Shown in pieces: positions 1 through 7,669 of a stretch of 19,415 nucleotides of DNA. The notes beneath the pieces are model-generated. The model did not search any database and was not told the DNA's origin. It worked only from the letters and a program-made list of their open reading frames with translations. The position numbers and the translations under genes are program-made. How positions within the stretch are numbered: the stretch's first letter is position 1; every line of letters begins with the position of its first letter. This stretch comes from Bacillota bacterium (GTDB lineage: Bacteria > Bacillota > Clostridia > Christensenellales > CAG-138), in contig JAEEYN010000081.1 in assembly GCA_016288175.1 (NCBI GenBank), positions 1-19,415 of the forward strand, read 5' to 3'.

Positions 1-79
1 CGGTTATATGAACAGGATGTACGACGAGCTCAAGAACAGGCCGCTGTATATTGTCGCAGAGGATATCAACCTCGATTGA
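1..79 (+). CDS. Unidentified protein, C-terminal end only
   Basis: An open frame runs in from the left edge and ends at TGA 77-79, giving 25 visible residues (GYMNRMYDELKNRPLYIVAE and then DINLD). The last codons are well formed and the stop lies about 28 bases before the gap promoter, which fits a real gene end. The fragment is too short to place in a family: it carries no catalytic motif, membrane segment or zinc ligands. No hairpin with a T-run lies between its stop and the gap promoter, so transcription might continue into gap. Confidence 0.6.
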   Translation, partial: GYMNRMYDELKNRPLYIVAEDINLD

Positions 80-106
80 TAGATTGAAAAATATCCGTTA
101 TAGCAC

Positions 107-134
107 TTGTTTTTTCGGAAATAGGCGTTATAAT
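107..134 (+). promoter_or_regulatory. Promoter of gap
   Basis: TTGTTT (107-112) and a perfect TATAAT (129-134) are 16 bases apart, a sigma-A type layout. Transcription would start near 141, leaving a leader of about 80 bases with two small hairpins (144-163, GGGAC/GTCCC; 174-184, GGGC/GCCC) before the GGAGGG ribosome binding site at 211-216. Confidence 0.7.
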
Positions 135-223
135 ATGATATCAGGGACTATTTATGGCGTCCCGCGGTTTGAAGGGCACAGCCCGAAGAATATCAAGAAA
201 AATCAACAACGGAGGGAACTTAC

Positions 224-1252
224 ATGGTAAAAGTTGCAATCAACGGTTTTGGCCGTATCGGCCGTCTGGCATTCCGTCAGATGTTCAACGCAGAGGGTTA
301 TGACGTCGTCGCTATCAACGACCTCACTTCTGCAAAAATGCTTGCTCATCTTCTGAAGTATGACTCCACTCAGGGTAACTGGGTCGCTCAGGGCCACACT
401 GTCGACTTCCACGAGGGCGAGGGTGAAGACAACTACATCGTCGTCGACGGCAAGAAGATCGTTATCTACAAGATGCCCAACGCGGCTGACCTGCCCTGGG
501 GCAAGCTCGGTGTCGACGTCGTTCTCGAGTGCACCGGTTTTTATACCAGCAAGGCTAAGTCTCAGGCCCATATCGACGCCGGCGCGCGCAAGGTCGTTAT
601 TTCCGCTCCCGCGGGCAACGATCTTCCCACCATTGTTTACAATGTCAACCACGAGACCCTGAAGCCCGAAGACAACATCATCTCAGCCGCGAGCTGCACC
701 ACCAACTGCCTCGCTCCGATGGCTAAGGCCCTCAACGACCTCGCTCCCATCCAGGCGGGTATCATGTGCACCATCCATGCCTACACCGGCGACCAGATGC
801 CTCTTGACGGTCCCCAGAGGAAGGGCGATCTCCGCCGCAGCCGTGCTGCCGCCGTCAACATCGTTCCGAACTCCACCGGCGCAGCGAAGGCCATCGGCCT
901 CGTAATCCCCGAGCTCGCGGGCAAGCTCATCGGCGCAGCGCAGCGCGTTCCCACCCCGACCGGCTCCACCACGATGCTGAACGCGGTCGTGAAGGGCGCC
1001 GTCACCGTCGATCAGGTCAACGCCCAGATGAAGGCGGAGGCCAACGAGAGCTTCGGCTACAACACCGATGAGATCGTTTCCACCGACGTTATCGGCATGC
1101 GCTTCGGTTCCCTGTTCGACGCCACCCAGACCATGGTCCTGCCGCTTCCGAACGGCGACACCCAGGTCCAGGTCGTCTCCTGGTACGACAACGAGAACTC
1201 CTACACCAGCCAGATGGTCCGCACCATCAAGTACTTCTCCGAACTGAAGTAA
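224..1252 (+). CDS. gap: Glyceraldehyde-3-phosphate dehydrogenase, type I
   Basis: This cytosolic glycolytic enzyme oxidises and phosphorylates glyceraldehyde-3-phosphate to 1,3-bisphosphoglycerate with NAD. The 342 residues match the usual length. The N-terminus carries the Rossmann motif NGFGRIGR (8-15). Asp33 sits where NAD-preferring enzymes hold the ribose hydroxyls. The active site SCTTNC places the catalytic Cys at 158 and its partner His at 185. The ATG at 224 follows GGAGGG by 7 bases. The gene stands alone between its own promoter and terminator, without the pgk, tpi or cggR neighbours common in Bacillota. Codon choice is strongly biased (Lys almost always AAG, many C-ending codons), unlike most neighbours, as expected of an abundant protein. 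Confidence 0.98.
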   Translation: MVKVAINGFGRIGRLAFRQMFNAEGYDVVAINDLTSAKMLAHLLKYDSTQGNWVAQGHTVDFHEGEGEDNYIVVDGKKIVIYKMPNAADLPWGKLGVDVVLECTGFYTSKAKSQAHIDAGARKVVISAPAGNDLPTIVYNVNHETLKPEDNIISAASCTTNCLAPMAKALNDLAPIQAGIMCTIHAYTGDQMPLDGPQRKGDLRRSRAAAVNIVPNSTGAAKAIGLVIPELAGKLIGAAQRVPTPTGSTTMLNAVVKGAVTVDQVNAQMKAEANESFGYNTDEIVSTDVIGMRFGSLFDATQTMVLPLPNGDTQVQVVSWYDNENSYTSQMVRTIKYFSELK

Positions 1253-1268
1253 TCGAAAATAAGTAAAG

Positions 1269-1298
1269 CGCCCGTTCCATCGCGGAGCGGGCGTTTTT
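1269..1298 (+). terminator. Terminator of gap
   Basis: A 10-bp stem (CGCCCGTTCC 1269-1278 with GGAGCGGGCG 1284-1293, one G-T pair) closes a 5-base loop and is followed by TTTTT (1294-1298). It lies 16 bases after the gap stop, a standard intrinsic terminator. Confidence 0.92.
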
Positions 1299-1301
1299 CT
1301 G

Positions 1302-1330
1302 TTGAATTCCCAAACGAAAAATGGTATTAT
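1302..1330 (+). promoter_or_regulatory. Promoter of the acyltransferase gene
   Basis: TTGAAT (1302-1307) and TATTAT (1325-1330) are separated by 17 bases, just after the gap terminator and about 30 bases before the next start codon. The acyltransferase is therefore probably transcribed separately from gap. Confidence 0.6.
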
Positions 1331-1359
1331 ACTGGCAGAAATAAAAGGCAGGAAACGCA

Positions 1360-2631
1360 ATGAAGCAGGAAAACAGGCAGATTATCGATCCGAAATACAT
1401 CGGCGTGCTCGACGGGATACGCGCTCTCAGCGTGATCCTTGTTCTGATTTTCCATTTTTGGCAGCAGACATGGATCTTCCCGATCATCAAAACGCCTTTT
1501 CTTGCTTCGATCGGTCTGGACGAGATCAATTTTTCGAACCTTGCACGCGTTGGTTTCCTGTTCGTCGATCTGCTCGTAATGTTGAGCGGCTTTCTGCTCT
1601 TCCTTCCGGTGATGCGCCAGATCTTCCTCGGGGAAGACATGGACAGCTGGAAAACCTATGCGAAAAAACGTCTTGCGAGGATCCTTCCGAGCTATTACTT
1701 CGCCGTTCTCGTTGTATTCTTCTCAGTTGCGCTTCCTGGCGGACAGTATAGCTCGGCCAATGTGCAGCTTACACCTTTACGGGATCTTTTCTCGCATCTG
1801 ACTTTTACTCATATTTTCTCGCCCGACACATATTTCTACACTCCGCTGCCGCGCGCACTGTGGACAGTCGCGGTCGAGGTCTGGTTTTATTTCGTCTTCC
1901 CGCTTTTTGCGGAGATGATCAAAAGACGGAAGGGGACCGATGAAAGAAAAGCGAAGATCATTTCTGTCGTAACGATCCTGATCCTTTTCCTCGCGTTCAA
2001 TCTGATCTCGTCCTGGTGGGAAAAATCCCAGGTCATGAAACCCGGGGTGAATATAGCGTTCAAGATAAATCAGCTTCCGTCGTTCATGGGAGCCTATGCG
2101 AACGGTATGCTCGGCGCGATGATCTTTGTTTGGATCGCGAAACATTGCGAACGAACAACGGGCCTTGCAGCGGCACACACGCTGCTTTCGATCTTGTCCG
2201 TTGCCTATATCGTGCATATGGTCAACGACTGTTCGGCGCTTTCGGGAGCCGAACAGCAGTTATGGCAGGTCACCGAGCGCTTCCGCCTGACAGCTGCGTT
2301 CACGGTGTTCATTATTTCCACAGCGCTTTCATCAAGATGGTATCGGTTCATTTTCTCAAACAAGCTGATGCATTTCCTTGCGTTGATCTCATACAATCTC
2401 TATATCTGGCATCAATGGCTCGCGGTCTATCTGAAATTCAATCTCCGCATTCCGCTGTGGGAGGGAACAACGCCTCCGAACCAGCTCGGCGACCGCGCGT
2501 GGATGAACAATTATGCACTTGTGATAACGGTCGCAGCGTTTGCCGTCGCGACATTGGCAACACTGCTTATCGAACGGCCGTTTTCGAAGCTCATTCTCGG
2601 AAAATTCAAAAAAAAGCAGAAGCCGCAGTAG
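1360..2631 (+). CDS. Acyltransferase 3 family membrane protein
   Basis: This is a polytopic membrane O-acyltransferase of the family that includes the membrane domain of peptidoglycan acetylase OatA and many polysaccharide acetylases. The N-terminal segment LDGIRALSVILVLIFHFW carries the family Arg (21) and the likely catalytic His (32) in the first membrane helix. Other typical segments are the aromatic-rich LWTVAVEVWFYFVFPLF and the late SYNLYIWHQWLAVYL. Roughly ten hydrophobic spans are visible, and the 423 residues contain only the membrane domain with no extracytoplasmic SGNH hydrolase domain. The ATG at 1360 is preceded by a modest AGGCAGGAA. The substrate cannot be told from sequence; a cell wall, teichoic or exopolysaccharide sugar is most likely. 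Lys is mostly AAA, unlike gap, which suggests modest expression. Confidence 0.9.
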   Translation: MKQENRQIIDPKYIGVLDGIRALSVILVLIFHFWQQTWIFPIIKTPFLASIGLDEINFSNLARVGFLFVDLLVMLSGFLLFLPVMRQIFLGEDMDSWKTYAKKRLARILPSYYFAVLVVFFSVALPGGQYSSANVQLTPLRDLFSHLTFTHIFSPDTYFYTPLPRALWTVAVEVWFYFVFPLFAEMIKRRKGTDERKAKIISVVTILILFLAFNLISSWWEKSQVMKPGVNIAFKINQLPSFMGAYANGMLGAMIFVWIAKHCERTTGLAAAHTLLSILSVAYIVHMVNDCSALSGAEQQLWQVTERFRLTAAFTVFIISTALSSRWYRFIFSNKLMHFLALISYNLYIWHQWLAVYLKFNLRIPLWEGTTPPNQLGDRAWMNNYALVITVAAFAVATLATLLIERPFSKLILGKFKKKQKPQ

Positions 2632-2658
2632 CTTCCGCAATAATGATCATTATAAGAA

Positions 2659-2685
2659 AAGCGCCGGTCGATCGATCCGGCGCTT
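2659..2685. terminator. Bidirectional terminator between the acyltransferase and ATPase genes
   Basis: AAGCGCCGG (2659-2667) and CCGGCGCTT (2677-2685) form a perfect 9-bp stem with a 9-base loop. It sits between two converging genes (stops at 2631 and 2705). On the minus strand it is followed by TTTTC, and on the plus strand by a weaker T-rich stretch. Confidence 0.8.
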
Positions 2686-2704
2686 CGTTATTATCGATAG
2701 CAAA

Positions 2705-4270
2705 TCACTTTCTGCGCGTTCCGAAAAGACCGCGGAACAGCGCCTCACCGAGTTTTCTTCCGAAAGTGTTGGCCGTTGAATTAACGGCTTTGCCAAGGGT
2801 TGACTGCTTGCGCTTTGAAGATTTGGCCTTCTTTTCCTTCTCCTTGGCCTTTTCTTCTCTTTCTCTTTCGCGCTCTTCCTTTTCGCGCTGCTTGCGTTCG
2901 GCCTCAGCCTGCTTTTCAGCGGCTTTGCGTTCCTCTTCGGCCTTCTTTTCTGCTTCTGCTTCGGCCTTCTCCTTTTCGTTCTGCTCGTACTGGCCTGTCA
3001 GCAGCTCGTAAGCGGATTCGCGGTCGACGGTTTCGCCGTATTTTTCCTTCAGACAGCTCGAATTTATAAGACCTACGATCACCTCGGGCTCGGCAGCGTT
3101 CATGGAGCTGCGCGGCGGGAGTATGTTCGCCCGCTGAACGATTCCGGGAACGCCCTTTGCATCGAGTACGGAAACGAGCGCTTCGCCCGTCGCAAGCTCC
3201 TGAAGAGTGCGTTCCGTATCGAAATCGGGATTGACGCGGAATGAACGTGCCGCATAGCGCAGCGCTTTCTGCTCGTTCGGAGTGTATGCGCGCAGGGCGT
3301 GCTGTACGCGGTTGCCGAGCTGACCGAGGACCGTTTCGGGAACGTCGGCGGGGTTCTGAGTAATGAACCAGACGGAAACGCCTTTCGAACGAATGAGGCG
3401 GACTACCTGCTCGATTTTTTCAAGAAGCGCTTTCGGCGCGCCGTTGAAGAGCAGATGCGCTTCATCGAAGAAGAATGCGATTTTCGGCTTGTCAAGGTCG
3501 CCGCATTCAGGCATTATCTCATAGAGCTCGGAAAGCATCCAAAGAAGGAAGGTGCTGTAGAGCAGCGGATGTTGGAAGAGCTCCTGACATTCGAGAATGT
3601 TCATATAGCCGCGTCCCTGATCGTCCCAATCGAACCAGTCGCGGATATCGAGCGCGGGTTCGCCGAAGAAGATATTGCCGCCGGCGTCTTCGAGGTTCAA
3701 AAGCGCTCGCTGGATTGCGCCGGCGGACTGAGCGGAAACGTTGCCGTAACGGAGCTTGTAGTTAGCCGCGTTGTCGCCGACATACTGAATCATCATGCGA
3801 AGGTCTTTAAGATCGAGCAGCAGAAGTTGTTCATCATCCGCGATGCGGAAAATGATGCGGAGAACGCCGCTCTGCGTATCGTTGAGGCCGAGAAGACGGG
3901 AAAGAAGTTCCGGTCCCATATCGCTGATAGTTGTGCGAACGGGATGACCGAGCTTGCCGTAAACGTCAAAGAAGCGGACGGGGTAGGAGGTATAGGTGAA
4001 GTTCTCGATGTTCATATTGGTGATCGAACGAAGGATATGCTTCGTTTCGACGCCCTGTTTGCACATGCCGGAAACATCGCCCTTGATATCCGCAAGGAAT
4101 ACGGGAATGCCGAGATCGCTGAACGATTCGGCGATGACTTTCAGCGTAACGGTTTTGCCCGTGCCTGTCGCGCCTGCGATAAGGCCGTGACGGTTGCACA
4201 TTGCGGGTTCAAGATAAACGCGCTCGTTCGATGTTGCGAGCCAGATCTTTCCTTCGTCGGGAATGTACAT
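2705..4270 (-). CDS. HerA-like / DUF853 family ATPase
   Basis: This is a P-loop ATPase of the HerA/FtsK fold, closest in layout to the DUF853 (E. coli YjgR) family, whose cellular role is not established. It has Walker A GATGTGKT at 33-40, a following strand motif FLADIKGDVSGM (58-69), and Walker B FFFDEAH with Asp269/Glu270. WFITQNPADVP (301-311) fits the sensor region, and NRVQHALRAYTP (320-331) is a typical late motif that may include an arginine finger. Residues 430-488 are almost entirely Glu, Lys, Arg and Ala, predicting one long charged helix or coiled coil. A basic amphipathic tail (489-521) follows. The ATG at 4270 is preceded by AAAGGAGG. It is transcribed alone from the promoter at 4331-4359. 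Confidence 0.9.
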   Translation of the reverse strand: MYIPDEGKIWLATSNERVYLEPAMCNRHGLIAGATGTGKTVTLKVIAESFSDLGIPVFLADIKGDVSGMCKQGVETKHILRSITNMNIENFTYTSYPVRFFDVYGKLGHPVRTTISDMGPELLSRLLGLNDTQSGVLRIIFRIADDEQLLLLDLKDLRMMIQYVGDNAANYKLRYGNVSAQSAGAIQRALLNLEDAGGNIFFGEPALDIRDWFDWDDQGRGYMNILECQELFQHPLLYSTFLLWMLSELYEIMPECGDLDKPKIAFFFDEAHLLFNGAPKALLEKIEQVVRLIRSKGVSVWFITQNPADVPETVLGQLGNRVQHALRAYTPNEQKALRYAARSFRVNPDFDTERTLQELATGEALVSVLDAKGVPGIVQRANILPPRSSMNAAEPEVIVGLINSSCLKEKYGETVDRESAYELLTGQYEQNEKEKAEAEAEKKAEEERKAAEKQAEAERKQREKEEREREREEKAKEKEKKAKSSKRKQSTLGKAVNSTANTFGRKLGEALFRGLFGTRRK

Positions 4271-4330
4271 TTTGCTTTCCTCCTTTAGCCGCTCCTGCCG
4301 CAGATCAAAGCGGCATAATACGTCTTAGAT

Positions 4331-4359
4331 ATTATAAATAAAATCACGTGGAACGTCAA
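4331..4359 (-). promoter_or_regulatory. Promoter of the DUF853 ATPase gene
   Basis: Read on the minus strand, TTGACG (4359-4354) and TATAAT (4336-4331) are separated by exactly 17 bases, a near-consensus sigma-A promoter about 60 bases upstream of the ATPase start. Confidence 0.85.
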
Positions 4360-4411
4360 GCTCGATCTGCAAGGTAGACTGGCGAACGGTCATAAAAAGC
4401 GAAATTCGCTG

Positions 4412-4446
4412 TTCCATTTTCAATAAAAAAGTAGTATAATTATAAT
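4412..4446 (+). promoter_or_regulatory. Promoter of the glmS operon (two overlapping -10 elements)
   Basis: Two perfect TATAAT hexamers lie head to tail at 4435-4440 and 4441-4446. The best -35 candidate for the first is TTCCAT (4412-4417, 17-base spacer); TTTTCA at 4417-4422 gives 18 bases for the second. The -35 match is weak, so the exact start site is uncertain. Either start leaves a leader of only about 35-45 bases before glmS. Confidence 0.65.
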
Positions 4447-4489
4447 GTGTATATGTATGCACGCAATCTGACCAACGGAGGTCGCTTTT

Positions 4490-6319
4490 ATGTGCGGTAT
4501 TGTAGGTTATGTGGGCTTGAAGCCCGTAATGCCCATACTTCTCGATTCGCTTGAAAAGCTTGAATATCGCGGCTACGATTCTGCCGGAGTCGCGCTGATC
4601 TCGGACAGCGGCATCATGATCCGGAAAACAAGGGGAAGGATCGCCGATCTTCGCCGGATCGTCGCTTCTGCGCCTGCGGATGACTGCACTGTCGGTATCG
4701 GGCACACCCGCTGGGCGACGCACGGCGAGCCGAGCGATGTCAATTCCCATCCCCATCTTTCAAAAAGCGGAAGGGTCGCCGTAGTTCATAATGGCATCAT
4801 CGAAAATTATATCGAATTGCGCGAATATCTGCGCGCTCGCGGCTATACCTTCTCGACCGAAACGGATTCCGAAGTTGTTTCGGAGCTCATCGACTATTGC
4901 TACAACGGCGATCCCGTCGCCGCGGTACGCAAAGCGGAACAGCAGCTCAAGGGCTCATACGCTCTCGGCATTCTTTTCGCGGAATTCCCAGAGCAAATCA
5001 TTGCCCTCAGGAAGGACAGCCCGCTGATCATCGGCATCGGTGAAGACGAAAACTTCATCGCTTCCGATATCCCCGCAATTCTGAAGCATACCCGCGAAGT
5101 TTTCCGCCTCGGCGAAAGGGAACTTGCGATCCTGACCCGCCGCCGCGTAACGGTCTTCGATCATCTTGGCAATCAGATCAAGCATGAGACCGAGCATATT
5201 GCTTGGGATGCGACTGCCGCGGAAAAGGGCGGTTACTCCCATTTCATGATCAAGGAGATTTTCGAGCAGCCGGATTCGATCGCGAAAACGATCGCTCCGC
5301 GTATCGGCGATGATCTGAGCATCAACCTCGGATTCAAGTCGATCACGGATGACGACATCCGCGGAATCAACTCGATCAAGATCACCGCATGCGGTTCGGC
5401 TTACCATGTCGGCGTCGTCGCGAAGCATTTCATGAAGAAAACGCTCAACATTCCCGTTGAAGCGGAGCTCGCTTCCGAATTCCGCTATGACGACCCGATC
5501 ATAGACGAACACACGCTCGTGATAATTGTCAGCCAGTCCGGCGAAACGCTCGACACGCTCTATGCACTCCGCGAAGCCAAAAAGCGCGGGGCGAGAATTG
5601 TTTCGATCGTCAACGTTGTTGCAAGTTCAATCGCGAACGAGAGCGAGGAAGTGCTTTATACATGGGCAGGCCCTGAGATTGCCGTCGCGACAACAAAGGC
5701 GTACAGCACACAGCTTGCCCTGATCGAACTGCTTTGCCTGTACATGGCAGGCGTTCGCGGCAATATGACAAAGGCGGAGATTGACGCCGAGATCACCGAG
5801 ATGCAGCGCATTCCCGAAGGCGTACAGCAGCTTCTCGACAATGTCAAGTCCGTTCAGTACATTGCAAGCCTCTATTTCAACTGCCAGGACGTATTCTTCA
5901 TCGGCAGGAACATGGACTATGCGCTCTCGCTTGAAGCCTCGCTGAAGCTTAAGGAAATCTCCTATATCCATTCCGAGGCATATGCGGCGGGTGAACTTAA
6001 GCACGGCTCGATCTCCCTGATCGAAGACGGAACGCTTGTTATCGCGCTCTGCACCTACCGTCCGCTTCTCGAGAAAATGGTTTCGAATATCAAGGAAGTC
6101 AAAGCACGCGGCGCGAAGGTCATCGCCGTCATCAACAACGACGATACCCAAACCGAAACGGTCGCGGACCACGTGATCCGCATCCCGGAGTGCAAGGATA
6201 TTGCCGTCGCATCGTTGACGATCGTTCCTCTGCAGCTGCTTGCGTATTATATCGCCTCGCTGAAAGGCTGCGATATCGACAAGCCCCGCAACCTCGCAAA
6301 ATCCGTAACCGTCGAATAA
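4490..6319 (+). CDS. glmS: Glutamine--fructose-6-phosphate aminotransferase (isomerizing)
   Basis: This cytosolic enzyme makes glucosamine-6-phosphate from fructose-6-phosphate and glutamine, the entry step to UDP-GlcNAc and the cell wall. The chain opens MCGIVGYVG, placing the nucleophilic Cys directly after the removed Met, as in class II glutamine amidotransferases. The amidase domain covers about the first 240 residues (HTRWATHGEPS, HNGIIENY). Two sugar isomerase (SIS) domains follow, with TACGSAYHVG, SQSGETLDT and the ASLKLKEISYIHSEAYAAGE segment. The C-terminus ends in the usual KSVTVE. The 609 residues are full length. The start follows GGAGG (4477-4481) by 8 bases. It leads a six-gene plus-strand run. 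The leader is too short for a glmS ribozyme, so control is presumably at the promoter. Confidence 0.98.
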   Translation: MCGIVGYVGLKPVMPILLDSLEKLEYRGYDSAGVALISDSGIMIRKTRGRIADLRRIVASAPADDCTVGIGHTRWATHGEPSDVNSHPHLSKSGRVAVVHNGIIENYIELREYLRARGYTFSTETDSEVVSELIDYCYNGDPVAAVRKAEQQLKGSYALGILFAEFPEQIIALRKDSPLIIGIGEDENFIASDIPAILKHTREVFRLGERELAILTRRRVTVFDHLGNQIKHETEHIAWDATAAEKGGYSHFMIKEIFEQPDSIAKTIAPRIGDDLSINLGFKSITDDDIRGINSIKITACGSAYHVGVVAKHFMKKTLNIPVEAELASEFRYDDPIIDEHTLVIIVSQSGETLDTLYALREAKKRGARIVSIVNVVASSIANESEEVLYTWAGPEIAVATTKAYSTQLALIELLCLYMAGVRGNMTKAEIDAEITEMQRIPEGVQQLLDNVKSVQYIASLYFNCQDVFFIGRNMDYALSLEASLKLKEISYIHSEAYAAGELKHGSISLIEDGTLVIALCTYRPLLEKMVSNIKEVKARGAKVIAVINNDDTQTETVADHVIRIPECKDIAVASLTIVPLQLLAYYIASLKGCDIDKPRNLAKSVTVE

Positions 6320-6346
6320 ACTGAAAAACTCCGGGAGGTGCCGAAA

Positions 6347-7657
6347 ATGCTGATAACCTCATTGATCGAAAAAAAACGGGATGGTTTTGAACACACCCGT
6401 GAAGAACTCGAATTCATCGTAAACGGGCTTGTGGACGGCAGCGTTGCCGATTACCAGATGACCGCATGGATGATGGCTGTCTGCTGCCGCGGCATGTCGG
6501 AGCGCGAGATCGCGGATCTCACGATGTCGATGGTCAATTCCGGCGAAGTGATGGATCTTTCCGCTCTTCCCGGAGTAAAGGTCGATAAGCATTCCACCGG
6601 CGGCATCGGCGACACAACGACCCTGATCGTCGCACCTCTCGTCGCTGCCTGCGGCGGAACCGTCGCAAAAATGTCCGGACGCGGCCTTGCGCATACAGGC
6701 GGAACGCTCGACAAGCTCGAATCCGTTCCCGGCGTAAGTATTGAACAACCCTATGAAGACTTTATCAGGATCGTCAAAAAGACCGGTGTCTGCGTGATCG
6801 GACAGTCGAAAAACCTGGATCCTGCCGATAAAAAGATGTATGCCCTGCGTGACGTCAGCGGAACTGTCAAGAGCATCCCGCTCATCGCTTCGAGCATCAT
6901 GAGCAAAAAGATCGCCGCCGGAGCCGACGCGATCGTGCTGGACGTCAAGACCGGCAACGGCGCATTCATGGAGACGGTTGACAACGCACGTGCGCTTGCA
7001 CGCGAAATGGTCACGATCGGCAGGAATGTCGGCCGAAACACCGTCGCCGTGATCACGGATATGAACCGTCCTCTCGGCATGGCGATCGGCAACGGTCTTG
7101 AAATGCGTGAGGCGATCGAGGCATTGATGGGCAAGGTCCCGTATACCGACCCGCTTATGCAGGTAAGCTTCCGTCTCGCCGGTTATATGCTCAAACTCAG
7201 CGGAATTGTTTCCGATGCCGAAAGCGCGGTTCCGATGCTCGAAAAAGCCATCGAGAGCGGAGAAGGGCTTGCAAGGCTTCGCGCAATGCTCGAGGAAATG
7301 GGCGGAGACGTCCGATTTGTCGACGATCCTAATCTTCTTGTCCGTGTTTCGCGCATCGTGCCGGTCTATCCGGAGAAGGCGGGCTACATCGGCGCTATCG
7401 ACGCAAAATCGATCGGTACCGCGGCGCTGATGATCGGCGCCGGCAGGGCGAAGGTCACCGACCGTATCGATCCCGCCGTCGGAATCCTGATGAAAAAACG
7501 CTACGGCGATCGAGTGACCGAAAACGAGCCGTATGCTTATATCTACGTAAACGACGAAACGCATCTTGCCGAAGCGGAGAAGTACCTTGCTTCTTCAGTA
7601 ACTTTTACGGATGAAGCGCCGGAAGAACTCCCGCTAATCTACGATGTAGTCGAATGA
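6347..7657 (+). CDS. pdp: Pyrimidine-nucleoside phosphorylase (thymidine phosphorylase family)
   Basis: This enzyme cleaves uridine, thymidine or deoxyuridine with phosphate into the base and (deoxy)ribose-1-phosphate, in nucleoside salvage. The family signature is clear: KHSTGGIGDTTTL (phosphate binding) and SGRGLAHTGGTLDKLES. The 436 residues match the 430-440 typical of the family. I start at ATG 6347, because the upstream in-frame GTG at 6338 overlaps the GGGAGG ribosome binding site (6333-6338), which sits 8 bases before this ATG. It lies 27 bases after glmS without a terminator, so the two are probably co-transcribed; the usual salvage partners (deoC, cdd, deoD) are absent. Whether it prefers uridine or thymidine (Pdp or DeoA) cannot be read with certainty; the Bacillota form is usually Pdp. 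Confidence 0.95.
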   Translation: MLITSLIEKKRDGFEHTREELEFIVNGLVDGSVADYQMTAWMMAVCCRGMSEREIADLTMSMVNSGEVMDLSALPGVKVDKHSTGGIGDTTTLIVAPLVAACGGTVAKMSGRGLAHTGGTLDKLESVPGVSIEQPYEDFIRIVKKTGVCVIGQSKNLDPADKKMYALRDVSGTVKSIPLIASSIMSKKIAAGADAIVLDVKTGNGAFMETVDNARALAREMVTIGRNVGRNTVAVITDMNRPLGMAIGNGLEMREAIEALMGKVPYTDPLMQVSFRLAGYMLKLSGIVSDAESAVPMLEKAIESGEGLARLRAMLEEMGGDVRFVDDPNLLVRVSRIVPVYPEKAGYIGAIDAKSIGTAALMIGAGRAKVTDRIDPAVGILMKKRYGDRVTENEPYAYIYVNDETHLAEAEKYLASSVTFTDEAPEELPLIYDVVE

Positions 7658-7669
7658 GGAAATTTTCCA

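Noticed and set aside
2816..3000. Repetitive-looking stretch of TTC, TTT and CTT triplets, considered as a DNA repeat.
   Set aside because: It encodes the Glu/Lys/Arg-rich helix of the ATPase and has no regular repeat unit.
3299..4288. Open frame of 329 codons opposite the DUF853 ATPase.
   Set aside because: The minus-strand frame holds Walker A and B motifs, a good ribosome binding site and a promoter; the plus-strand frame has none of these.
4398..4410. Inverted repeat AGCGAA/TTCGCT in the region between the divergent promoters, considered as an operator.
   Set aside because: It is a 6-bp arm pair with no second copy and no regulator gene beside it; it is not distinguishable from chance.
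4440..4489. Possible glmS ribozyme upstream of glmS.
   Set aside because: The leader after the promoter is far too short and I see no ribozyme core sequence; the region upstream holds back-to-back promoters.
6338..6346. GTG start adding three residues to the nucleoside phosphorylase.
   Set aside because: The GTG overlaps the GGGAGG ribosome binding site that serves the ATG at 6347.
6359..7564. Open frame of 401 codons opposite the nucleoside phosphorylase.
   Set aside because: It is the mirror of a clear thymidine phosphorylase family gene and has no start signals of its own.
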